Source of the DNA: Mastigamoeba balamuthi
Taxonomy: Eukaryota; Evosea; Mastigamoebida; Mastigamoebidae
Assembly: GCA_902651635.1 (NCBI GenBank)
Contig: CACRSC010001918.1
Span: forward strand, 81,999-136,712
Length of the DNA stretch: 54,714 bases
Direction: 5' to 3'
The notes under the pieces were generated by a model. That model was not told the DNA's origin. It saw only the letters and a list, made by a program, of their open reading frames with translations, and did no database searches. A program made the position numbers and the translations under genes. This document shows, in pieces, positions 42,165 to 51,419 of this stretch; positions within the stretch are counted from its first letter, which is position 1; every line of letters begins with the position of its first letter.

Positions 42165-45100
42165 ATGGGCAAGGCCTACCTGCGGTACGCGCTGCGCAGC
42201 ACGCTGGGCGCGGTGACGAGCGCCAACGCGGTCCTCGACGCCACGTCGTCGCTGGCCGTCACCGGCGCCCTCGAGGCCGTCGCCCACTGGCACCTCCGCC
42301 GCGGCGACGCCGCACGCGCCCCCTACCTCGACCCCGAGCCCTCGGCCGCCCCCTCCTCCGTCACCGTCGTCGCCCGACACCCGCGCGACCCCTGCGTGGT
42401 GGCCGCGGGCCACGACGACGGCGTCGTGCGCGTCTGGGACGAGCGCTGCCCCGGCGAGCCCGTCGTCCTCGCGGGGCACAGGGGCGCCGTCGCCTGCCTC
42501 GCCTTCGACGCAGAGGGCGCGGCGCTCGCCAGCGGCGGCCGCGACACAGACGTCGTCGTCTGGGACGTCCAGGCCCAGCGCGGCCTCTTCCGCCTGCGAG
42601 GGCACACTGGTCCGGGGAACAATTGAGGGAAAACCAGATTCAATCTGAATTCGGGTTTCGCCGCGCAGGTGAGGTGACGGCGGTCTGCTTCAGCGCGAGC
42701 GCGCGGGTGCTGTTCTCGGCGAGCAAGGACGCGGTGGTCAAGGCGTGGGACCTGGACAGCCAGCACTGCGTGCAGACGCTGGTGGGGCACCGCTGCGAGG
42801 TGCTGAGCATGGCGGCCTCGCACGGCGGCCGGCGGCTCTACACGGGCGCCAGCGACGGCAAGCTGCGCGTGTGGGCCGTCGCCCCCGACGCCGAGCGCAA
42901 GGCCCGCGGCACCGACGACCAGGGCGACGCCGCCGTCGCAGAGCTCGCCGGCGAGATCGCGGCCCCCGTCAGCAGCGGCGCGCAGGCACGCGTGACGTCG
43001 ATCAGCGTCAGCGCCGACGACAGGGGTGCGCTGTGCCCCGCCACGTCGCGTCGCTTCGGGCCTCAGGGGGCGCTCACTCACGGCTCGCAGTGCTGGCGTT
43101 TGTGGCGGGCGACAAGTACGCGGCGTTCTACAGGATCATCGGCGAAGACGAGGCCGAGCGCAAGCGCAGGCGGCGGGAGGCGCGCCAGAAGCAGCGGAGG
43201 GCCAAGAAGCAGCGCACCGGCAAGGCGGGCAGCGACGACGCTGACGCTGGCAGCGGAAGCGACAGCGACGCGGGCGACGCGGCGGGCGAGGGCGGCGAGC
43301 GCAGGGAGGCGCTGGCGGCGCTGGCCGAGGAGTACGAGTACCTGATGCCGCTGCGGGCGGGGGGCAAGGTGCGGTCGATCGACCTCTCGCGCGACGGGCG
43401 CACGGCGCTGCTGGCGCTGCACACCAACGCGCTCGAGGCCTACGAGGTCGACCCCGAGGCCGCGCGCGCCGACGCCGACGCGGCCGCCCGCAAGGTCCAC
43501 TCGGTGTCGCAGCCCGGGCACCGCACCGACATCCGCGCGCTGGCCATCAGCTCGGACAACGCGACGCTCGTCTCCACGTCGGCCGGCACGCCCGCGCCAA
43601 TTCCCGGAAACTTGACGTGACGCGCGTGACTCAACGCAGGCAACTGCCCTCCCCCCCTCCCCCCCGTCTCCGGCGCGGCGCGGCGTGCGCAGACGAGCTC
43701 AAGGTGTGGAACGTGCGGAGCGGGCACTGCGTGGGGACGGTGAAGACGGGGTACGGGCTGAGCGCGGTGTTTGTGCCGGGCAACCGGCACGTGGTGGTGG
43801 GGACCAAGGAGGGCACGCTGGAGCTCGTCGAGGTCCAGAGCGCCACGCTGCTGCAGACGATCGAGGCGCACGGGGGGGCCGTCTGGAGCGTGGCCCTGGC
43901 GCCCGACAAGGCGGGCATCGTGACGGGCAGCGCGGACAAGAGCGTCAAGTTCTGGGAGTTTGACCTCAGGGCCAGCGGGGCCGGCGAGGGCCAGGGCGCA
44001 GCGCAGACGCAGCGGCAGCTCACGCTCACCGAGGTCAGGGCCGCCCAGATGGAGGACGACGTGCTCTGCGTGCGCTACAGCCCCAGCGGCAAGCTCCTGG
44101 CCGTGGCGCTGCTCGACTGCACCGTCAAGGTCTACAAGGTCCCCGGCATGCAGTTCTTCCTCAGCCTCTACGGCCACAAGGTGCCCCCCGCTGCTCCTGC
44201 GCCGACTGGGGGACTGGGGGACTGGGGGACTGGGGGACTGGGGGGACTGGGGGGCTAGGGCGCCGTGGGGTTAAGTTGCTGGGGGACCTGAGCTGCGTGC
44301 GCTCTGGGGGGCGTGTTGTTATCGACCCAATTGAATTTTGCGTTGGACTGCCACTTGCAGGCACCAATTTCAAGTGCAATGCCATTAATAGCAGTGCGCA
44401 GACCCGCAGTGCTGGGATGTGGCCTCTTTTAACACACTCTCAATTGCTTTTGACCAAGGGCGCACTTGCCTCTTGAGTTTTTCATTTGGCACTCCAAGTT
44501 GTTTTTGCCTTTGGTTTTTCCCACAAAACACTTGGAACACCGGGCGATGGACGAGACTGAGCCCCGTGCCTGCGCAGCTGCCGGTGCTGTCGGTGGACAT
44601 CTCGGAGGACGGGCTGCTGCTGATCAGCGGGTCTGCGGACAAGAACATCAAGATCTGGGGGCTGGACTTTGGCGACTGCCACCGCTCGCTCATCGCCCAC
44701 AGCGACAGCGTCATGCAGCTGGCCTTTGTGCCCGGCACGCACTACTTCTTCAGCGTCGGCAAGGACCGCCTGGTCAAGTACTGGGACGCGGACAAGTTCG
44801 AGGAGGTCCAGAAGCTCGACGCGCACCGCGCAGAGGTCTGGTGCCTCGCCGTCAGCAGCGCCGGCGAGTTTGTGGCGACGGGCTCGCACGACCGCTCGGT
44901 GCGCGTGTGGGAGCGCACGGACGAGCAGCTCTTCCTCGACGAGGAGAAGGAGAAGGAGCTCGACACGCAGTTCGAGGCGACGCTCGAGGAGCAGGCCGAC
45001 TTTGCGGCCCGCAACGACCCCGCGCGCCCCGAGTCCGAGGCCGCGGCGCGCAAGACGCTGGCGACGATCCGCTCGGGCGAGGCGCTGCTCGAGGCGCTCG

Positions 45101-45633
45101 AGATGGCGCAGGAGGAGGACGCCAAGGCCGAGGTCTACCGCCGCGAGTGCGAGGCCCGCGCGGAGCTCGAGGACGGCGAGGCGGCGCCGGCGCGGCCCGA
45201 GGCCAACCCCGAGATGCTGGGCCTGAGCCCCGCCGAGTACGTGCTCAAGCGGCTGGCGGCGATACCCAGCAGCCACATGGACCAGGCGCTGCTGCTGCTG
45301 CCGTTCCACCAGGCCGCGGCGCTGCTGGGGTACCTCGCGCGCCTCGTGGCGGCCGGCAGGCGCGTGGAGCTCTGCGCGCAGTGCGCCTGCTTTGTGCTGC
45401 GCGTGCACCACGCGCAGGTGGTCAACTCGGGCGAGCTGGCCGAGGTCGTGGACAGGCTGTGGAGGGCGTCGAGCAGGCAGCTCGAGCAGCGCAGGGACAC
45501 GGTCGGCTACAACCTGGCCGCCATGCGCTTCATGCAGCAGCAGCTCGAGGCCGAGTCGGGCACCCGGTTCTTCGACGACGTCGAGGAGAAGCTCGCCAAG
45601 CTCAAGATCGCCTCGGCCAAGAAGAAGAACTGA
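42165..45633 (+). CDS. WDR3: WDR3/Utp12, small-subunit processome WD-repeat protein
   Basis: Five exons (42165-42609, 42669-43025, 43091-43585, 43693-44180, 44578-45633) give 946 residues, the usual size. It begins MGKAYLRYALRSTLGAVTS, a family hallmark. Two WD40 propellers are seen: repeats such as VVRVWDERC, TDVVVWDVQ, AVVKAWDLD, KLRVWAV, DELKVWNV, KSVKFWEFD, KNIKIWGLD, RLVKYWDAD and RSVRVWERT. A basic/acidic insertion of R/K then D/S runs lies at ~305-350. The C-terminal Utp12 domain (~790-946) ends in a lysine-rich tail. It acts in the nucleolus in the UTP-B complex during 18S rRNA maturation. Intron 3 is GC-AG; intron 4 holds a GGACTGGG-type repeat. Confidence 0.96.
44205..44256 (+). repeat. 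GACTGGGG microsatellite in WDR3 intron 4
   Basis: Six or seven tandem units of GGGGGACT/GGGGGGACT at the start of the 397-nt intron 4. Purine/G-rich; no coding role. Confidence 0.8.
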
Positions 45634-45670
45634 GGGGACCGGGTGAACTAACTAACCGTGCTGCCGCGTG

Positions 45671-46800
45671 TTATTGGCTCCGTCTCTGCCTGGCTTCTGG
45701 ATTCTGCTGGCTCACTCGTACTCCGCCCTGTTTCCCCCTGAACCCTCCGTAGCCAAGGGCCTCCCGCGCCATGAGGGAAGCACGAGCTGACCCAGCCAGG
45801 AGACGCAAGCAGGAGGATAGCGTGGTCCAGGCTGAATTCGCTTCCATTGACGACACAGCAGACAGGCCTCAGACAAAGGAACTGAGTGCAGCTGTTCTTG
45901 CCCTGACATATCCAACGGGCACGGGAAGAATCGGAAGCTCTGCCCATTGTCCAGTAGCTGAGCATGCGCACATCGAGTCTCTGGCACATGGATTCAACTT
46001 TCTCAGTGGATTCATAGAATTCGCCCCAGCAACCAACACGGTAGAGGAAGTCCCCACACGCTTCACAGCTTGCACCAGTGACGCCATATCTGACACCCTC
46101 GGTAAGGATATTGTCTAAGCAGTGCTCCCGTGGGTCAAACCTCATAACACACTCACTTCTCAAACTATGCTCGCGGGCCATCGCCCAAAGAGCTCCTCTG
46201 TAAGAGCACGCTGACACAATAGTCAGATTCTCCAACTTAGCTGAACTGATCCACCGCGAGCCATCATGTGTCAGCACGGATATACCGTGTATGCCATCTG
46301 AGCAGTTACCCCCGAGCACCCAGCAGTCGCCATTATGGTTTACTGCTGTGTGTCACGAGACGTCCAATGATGGGACACAGCAGTCGAGCTACCGGCCCTG
46401 TGCAACATTATAGAGCCTTGATGGCGCTGGTTCCATATCCATATCAGTACGATACCTCTGGTCCTCACACCGTCCACCACAGGCGGGCACGCTGCCTGTT
46501 TGTCCTCCAGATCCACTTGTCAGGGGGCCTACCAGCAGTGGCCACGCACATCGGCGGTGCCGTGAACATCGATTCTCTCTTCCTCTCATCAAGAGCACAG
46601 CCAAGCCCATCTATAACGACAACAGACTCAGCCACGGTGTTGCAAATGTCCCTGAACATGTACTGCGACAGCAGACACGGGACTGTCTCCCCCAGCCACC
46701 TGTGGGCACCCAGCAGTAGAGTGTCTGCAGATCCTGTACCCTTCACTTCCCTCAGGAGGTGAGGGAGGTCCGCTGCTAGCCCATCGATGTGCGAGTCCAT
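45671..46800 (-). CDS. Kelch-like repeat protein
   Basis: Four exons (46491-46800, 46034-46345, 45883-45957, 45671-45786) give 270 residues, all in frame. Kelch-like features: WVLGGNCSDG, HDGSRWISS, ACSYRGALWAMA, GDFLYRV joined across intron 2 to ATGQWAELPILPVPV, and a C-terminal GYGGFRG. The protein is shorter than a full six-blade propeller, so it may be a partial or divergent one. No BTB or F-box was seen; function unknown. The stop lies 38 bp from the convergent WDR3 stop. The sequence immediately before the ATG on the minus strand is GAGATATT, so the leader may be extremely short, or the true start lower. Its 3' half is duplicated next door as a pseudogene. Confidence 0.66.
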
Positions 46801-46869
46801 AATATCTCAATCACCGAGAATTGGGTGACTCAATTGATATCAATATCAATGCCCTTGGTAAAATTGGGG

Positions 46870-46978
46870 TTTTCAGTCGCTGCTTCGGGAGGCAGAGGGG
46901 ACCTCGGGGTGGGCAATAAAACAACTGTTTTCCAGGCGTGGAGCAAACAATAGCACGAGGACAGACCCCCAGAGCTTC
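46870..46978. repeat. Dispersed repeat, copy 1
   Basis: About 105 bp matching 48640-48745 (shared blocks GAGGGGACCTCGGGGT, GGCAA, AAAACA, TTTTCCAGG, TGGAG, ACAAT, GGACAGAC). Copy 1 has the more A/T-shifted version. It lies just before the partial duplicate of the WDR3/kelch 3' ends. Confidence 0.6.
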
Positions 46979-47640
46979 TCTATCAGTCATCAGAAGCTCG
47001 CCAAGCTCAAGAACGCCTCGTCCAGAAGAAGAACTGGTGGGACTGGATGAACTAACTAAACGTGCTGCCGTGTGCTATTGGCTCCGCATCAGCCTTGTTT
47101 CTGGATTCTGATGGCTCAGCTTTATCTTATGGTCCTCCTACTCACGTGATTTCCCTCAAACCCTCCATAGCCAAGGGACTCCCCCGCGCCAGGTGAAAGA
47201 GGAAAGCTCCAACAAACAGGCACAGGAAAAACTGGAAGCTCTGTCCATTTTCCAGTAACTGGCACATGGATCTCTGCACTGTTGACGAAGTGGGATGCAC
47301 GCCCATAAGTGCAACCAGGCGCTGCCTCATGAAACACACCGCCGGAAAACTGGCGGATTGAAAACGATGGCACCCTGTCCTCCCACCTATTGCGCATGCA
47401 CACAGCGAGTCTCCTGGATGCAGCATTCTCGAAGGATTCCAAAAATCCTCCCCAGCAACCAACACGAAGTCCTCACATACTGCGCAGCATGCACCAGTGA
47501 TCTCATCTCTGTCATATCGGAATGAATCTCACATCAGCAGTGCATAACATACTCTACCACCAAGTTAGGATCACGAGTCATTGCCGAAAGACTTCTCTAT
47601 GAGAGCACGAGTCGATGCTTTCATCTTGACTTCATTCCCC
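46979..47640. pseudogene. Partial duplicate of the WDR3 3' end plus kelch gene 3' half
   Basis: 46985-47060 repeats the last codons, stop region and 3' flank of WDR3 (compare 45580-45670). 47095-47640 continues as the minus-strand kelch gene (compare 45700-46225), in the same relative order. The copy has many substitutions and small indels: the WDR3 stop context is altered and the kelch frame is broken, with ~100 bp equivalent to intron 3 and flanks missing. Unit spacing is about 1.4 kb, so this is a direct tandem duplication that was not maintained. Confidence 0.8.
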
Positions 47641-47791
47641 TGGAGGGCCCTCGCTCGCAGTGGTGCCCAGTCCAGTTGTTATTTCTTCGGCGCGATGTGC
47701 ACGTCCGTGCTCTGACCTGCCAAGGCGCACACTCGCACGGACACACGCGCTGGGCACCGACTGACGGGGCTGCGCGGGACGGCAGTGCACC

Positions 47792-48331
47792 GTGGCGGAG
47801 AACTTCGAGAAGCTGAACAGGCCCATCGACTGCAGCTCCGTGCTGATCGCCAATTGCAAGTCGGCCGAGTCGGGGAACAGACGCACGTCGCTGCTGGGCG
47901 GAATGCTGCCATGCGTGGCGTGCAACAAGGGCGAGCGTCCTCCTGCGTGCACTTGCGAGGTGGGCGATGTGATCCTGCGCGACACCGCGCACCCCGAGGG
48001 CGCCCGCATCGGAGCGCCGCCTCTGCGCCATCTACTCGGGCCTGACCTCGGGCTTGAGCGCGTGCACGGGCTGCTCGACCGCCTCATGCAGATCCTCGAG
48101 GTCAAGCCGCGCTTCATGTACTAGGACGCGGCACCCGCGGGCGTCAGGGCGGACGCGCTGAGGCCCACATGGGTACCCGCGTTTGTACAGGGGCTCTGCA
48201 CCAAGGTCCTCGTCGAGGGCAGGCCCGTGGGCACGCTGTGGGCCGTGCACCCGACGGTGCTCGAGCGCTACGGCATCACGAACCCCTGCAGCGCCTTTGA
48301 GGTCAGCCTCGAGTTCCCCACGGGCCTCTGA
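47792..48331 (+). pseudogene. FARSB: Broken 3' fragment of phenylalanyl-tRNA synthetase beta subunit
   Basis: The fragment encodes C-terminal landmarks of eukaryotic PheRS beta: FEKLNRPIDCSSVLIAN, then RTSLLGGML, GLLDRLMQILEV, and finally AVHPTVLERYGITNPCSAFE ending at a TGA at 48329-48331. It is not intact: between ~48010 and ~48050 the matching peptide switches frame twice, a TAG at 48122-48124 interrupts it, and nothing of the N-terminal ~350 residues lies upstream. A full PheRS beta gene must exist elsewhere. It retains high GC and CpG content, so decay seems recent. Confidence 0.85.
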
Positions 48332-49807
48332 CACGCACCTCCCGCCCCCCTCCCCTGAGAGTCTCAGAGCACACCTTTCCCTCAGCAAATCAGCTTCGCC
48401 TGCAACAACCACAGTCAACCACTGGCCACCCCTTCTCCAGACCCGCAGGATCCAGCCGCGCGTTAGGGACGCTTTTGATTTGTTGCGCTGCTGCTCTGTG
48501 GACGTTCTCCGGTATAGAGGGCGGTTTTTTCCCCTCTGGGGCGGGCAAGCCAGTTTCTTGGGCGACGGTTCCATCGCAAAGCTCGCAGCGGCTGAGGAAA
48601 TGTAGCGGTGATACGCTCGATCTCTCGCGCCACTGCGGGTGGCAGCAGCCGCTGGGTCGGGAAGGCGGAGGGGACCTCGGGGTCGGCAACAAAACAGCGC
48701 TTTCCAGGAGTGGAGTGAACAATCGCACTAGGACAGACAATCAGGCATTAGGCACTGCCCCCCAGCGATACCAGCAACACCCTATGTCGTGCACACAAGG
48801 AGGGGCCTTGAGTGCTCTGCTCGGCACAGCATCTTTTTTTCCGGGAAGCTCGTGCGATTTGCCCGTGCCGAGGGGCAAACAAAACACCCCCTCGGGGGCC
48901 AGCATCCCGGCATCCGTGTGCACCGCACACCAACTGCGAGGGCGACGGGGCACCCACAGCGCGGCGTGCAAGCCCTCGGGAATGAGCGCAACCGCCATTC
49001 CATGGCTTTCGCCAGCGGATCTGCGTATCGGGCCCGAGCAACCCCCTCCCCCAGCCCCTCTGACGAGTTAGAACTGCGCTCCGCTGCTTGGGGCTGGGCG
49101 GTGCCGCCGCGTAGCTCACAGGCAGGGACTGGCCCAGGCTACTGCGATCAGCTACTGGCGCGTTCTGGGCATGCCTCCGCTGGGCGTTTCTGTGCCTCGT
49201 TTCGGACCGATGTCCGGAGGAAAACAACGCGCTCTGCTGAAGCTGTTCCCCAAATACGCTCGTTTCTCAGGCCTGGCTTGCTTCCCAGTGTTGCGTTTGA
49301 CCCAGGGCTCTCTCTGGTACGCCTTCAAGCAGGGAGATGTGTCCAGGCTGAGCAGGTGCTCACTCTGAAGGGTCCAGAGTATCGAGCTGCTGCGGTGCTT
49401 CCGAGGGCCCACCAAGGGACTGGAGAACCCAGACCAGGCCGGCGAGACAAGGGCACCCGTGGGGCTACTCGGGGGACGCACGCGAGGGCAGGCTCGCGCC
49501 TCTCTGACCGGCACGAACGAGCACAGGGCATTCCGCTAATGGGCGGTTGTGTGCACTTTGGGTGCACCTCAGCTGCACTTCGCTATGCCCCCATCGGTCG
49601 ACTGCTGCACCATTTCCCGCTATTTCCTTCCGAATCGCGCCGTTATCAACAACAGGTGTACGTTCAGTTGATCTTCTGACGACTTATAAGCGGTCACGTA
49701 GTGTCGGTTTCACAACACAGGTAAGGTTAGCTGGCAGGCGAAGAGCCCACCGACAGCGGAGCAAACACATCTCAGCTGCAGCTCAGGCAGAAGCAGAAGC
49801 AGAACAC
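48332..49807. other. Intergenic before GH7 gene, with dispersed repeat copy 2
   Basis: About 1.5 kb without a supportable gene. 48640-48745 is the second copy of the repeat at 46870-46978, here with higher GC. The long open frames in 48790-49680 lack codon bias and domain signals. The last ~130 bp (from ~49680: CTTATAAGC) could contain the GH7 promoter; CTTATAAG is TATA-like, 120 bp before the ATG. Confidence 0.45.
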
Positions 49808-51418
49808 ATGAAGCACACGGCAGCACTCGCGCTCGCAGCGGGCCTCTTGGGGCTCGCGGCGGCCCAGCAGGCAGGCTGGTCGACGCCCGAGAACAAGCCC
49901 CGCCTGAACCTCTACGAGTGCACGACGGGCGGCTGCAACGCCGTGCAGCGCTCGGCGACGATGGACGCCAACTGGCGCTGGCTGCACCAGAACAACGGCA
50001 ACACCAACTGCTACAGCGGCAACACCGTGCGCCCCCCGCTCATGCCCTGCGACCCACACTCCCTCCTGACGGCCTGCTCCACGCGCCCGGTGTAGTGGAA
50101 CCGCGACTTCTGCTCGTCCCCCGAGAGCTGCGCGCAGAACTGCCAGATCGACGGCTGCGACTACCAGAACACCTACGGCGTCAGCTCCACCGGCGACGCC
50201 CTCACCCTGCGCTTCGTGACCCACGGGCAGTACTCGACTACGATCGGGTCGCGCCTGTTCATGATGGCCTCGGACGACCGCTACCAGATGTTCAAGCTGC
50301 TCAACAGGGAGTTCGCCTTTGACGTCGATGTCTCGAGGCTGCCCTGCGGCCTCAACGGCGCCGTGTACTTCAGCGAGATGGCCGAGGACGGCGGCTACGG
50401 CAAGGGCAACAACCGCGCCGGCGCCAGGTACGGGACGGGCTACTGCGACGCGCAGTGCCCCCACGACATCAAGTTCATCGACGGCGCGGCCAACCTCATC
50501 GACTGGAAGCCCAACGCCAACGACAGGAACTCGGGCAAGGGCAAGTGGGGCTCGTGCTGCGGCGAGATGGACGTCTGGGAGTCGAACAAGGTCTCGACCG
50601 CGGTGACCCCGCACAACTGCGCGATCCAGGGCCCCAAGAGGTGCGAGGACCCCGTGTCGTGCGGCGACCAGGACAGCGGCAACCGCTACAAGGGCCTCTG
50701 CGACAAGGACGGCTGCGACTTCAACGCGTACCGCATGGGCGACAAGGACTTCTTCGGCCCCGGCAAGAAGGTCGACACGACCAGGCCCTTCACCGTCGTC
50801 ACCCAGTTCGTCTCGAGCGACAACACCGACAACGGCGACCTCGTGGAGATCCGCAGGTTCTACAAGCAGGACGGCAAGGTCATCGAGAACGCCCACGGCA
50901 AGACCAGCGGCCTGACGCAGTACAACTCGGTCACCACGGCCATGTGCAAGGCCCAGAAGTCCGTCTTCGGCGACCCCGACGACTTCGGGGCCAAGGGCGG
51001 GCTCAAGGCGCACGGCGAGATGCTGAAGCGCGGGATGGTGCTGGTCATGTCGCTCTGGCACGACCACGACGTCAACATGCTGTGGCTCGACTCCAACATG
51101 CCCGCCAACGCCGACGCCTCCAAGCCCGGCGTGGCCCGCGGCACCTGCGCGACGACCTCTGGCGTCCCCGCGGACCTGGAGAGGAACTCGCCGAGCGCGT
51201 ACGTTGTGTACTCGAACATCAAGTTCGGTCCTCTGGGCTCGACGACCCCCGGCGTCCCCGCCAAGCCCGACGACAAGCCCGTCGCCTCGAGCTCGAAGCC
51301 CGTGCACCACTCGTCGAGTGCCAAGTGCCCCACGCACTCGGACGACTTCATCCCCGGCTCTGCCTCGGCTGTGGTCGCCGGCTTCGCCTCCGCCATCGTT
51401 CTGGCGGCTCAGCTCTGA
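49808..51418 (+). CDS. GH7 cellobiohydrolase/endoglucanase, secreted and probably membrane-anchored
   Basis: Two exons (49808-50026, 50096-51418) give 513 residues. A signal peptide ([20 protein letters not shown]) is followed by a glycoside hydrolase family 7 domain that cleaves cellulose with retention. The catalytic E-x-D-x-x-E is GEMDVWESN at ~229-237. Other hallmarks: [23 protein letters not shown], and many paired cysteines. The 69-nt intron ends in TAG and is a multiple of three long, so unspliced reading shows one in-frame stop. After a Ser/Lys/Pro linker (~465-485) there is no CBM1; instead the protein ends in a small-residue then hydrophobic tail ([19 protein letters not shown]), typical of a GPI-anchor signal. 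Possible roles are digestion of plant material or remodelling of a cyst wall. Confidence 0.95.
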
Positions 51419-51419
51419 G

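Noticed and set aside
45869-46096. Kelch-like peptide in a second frame, read at first as a frameshifted pseudogene
   Set aside because: A 76-nt GT-AG intron (45958-46033) joins GDFLYRV to ATGQWAELP in frame, so the gene at 45671-46800 need not be broken.
48789-49679. 296-codon open frame upstream of GH7
   Set aside because: No recognisable domain, no third-position bias like the adjacent GH7 gene, and the antisense and other frames are equally open.
50093-50095. In-frame TAG inside the GH7 gene, possible readthrough or recoded stop
   Set aside because: It is the 3' end (..GTGTAG) of a 69-nt GT-AG intron (50027-50095). Removing it joins SGNT to WNRDFC, the normal GH7 sequence. UAG is used as a stop elsewhere here (for example 17628-17630 and 33960-33962).
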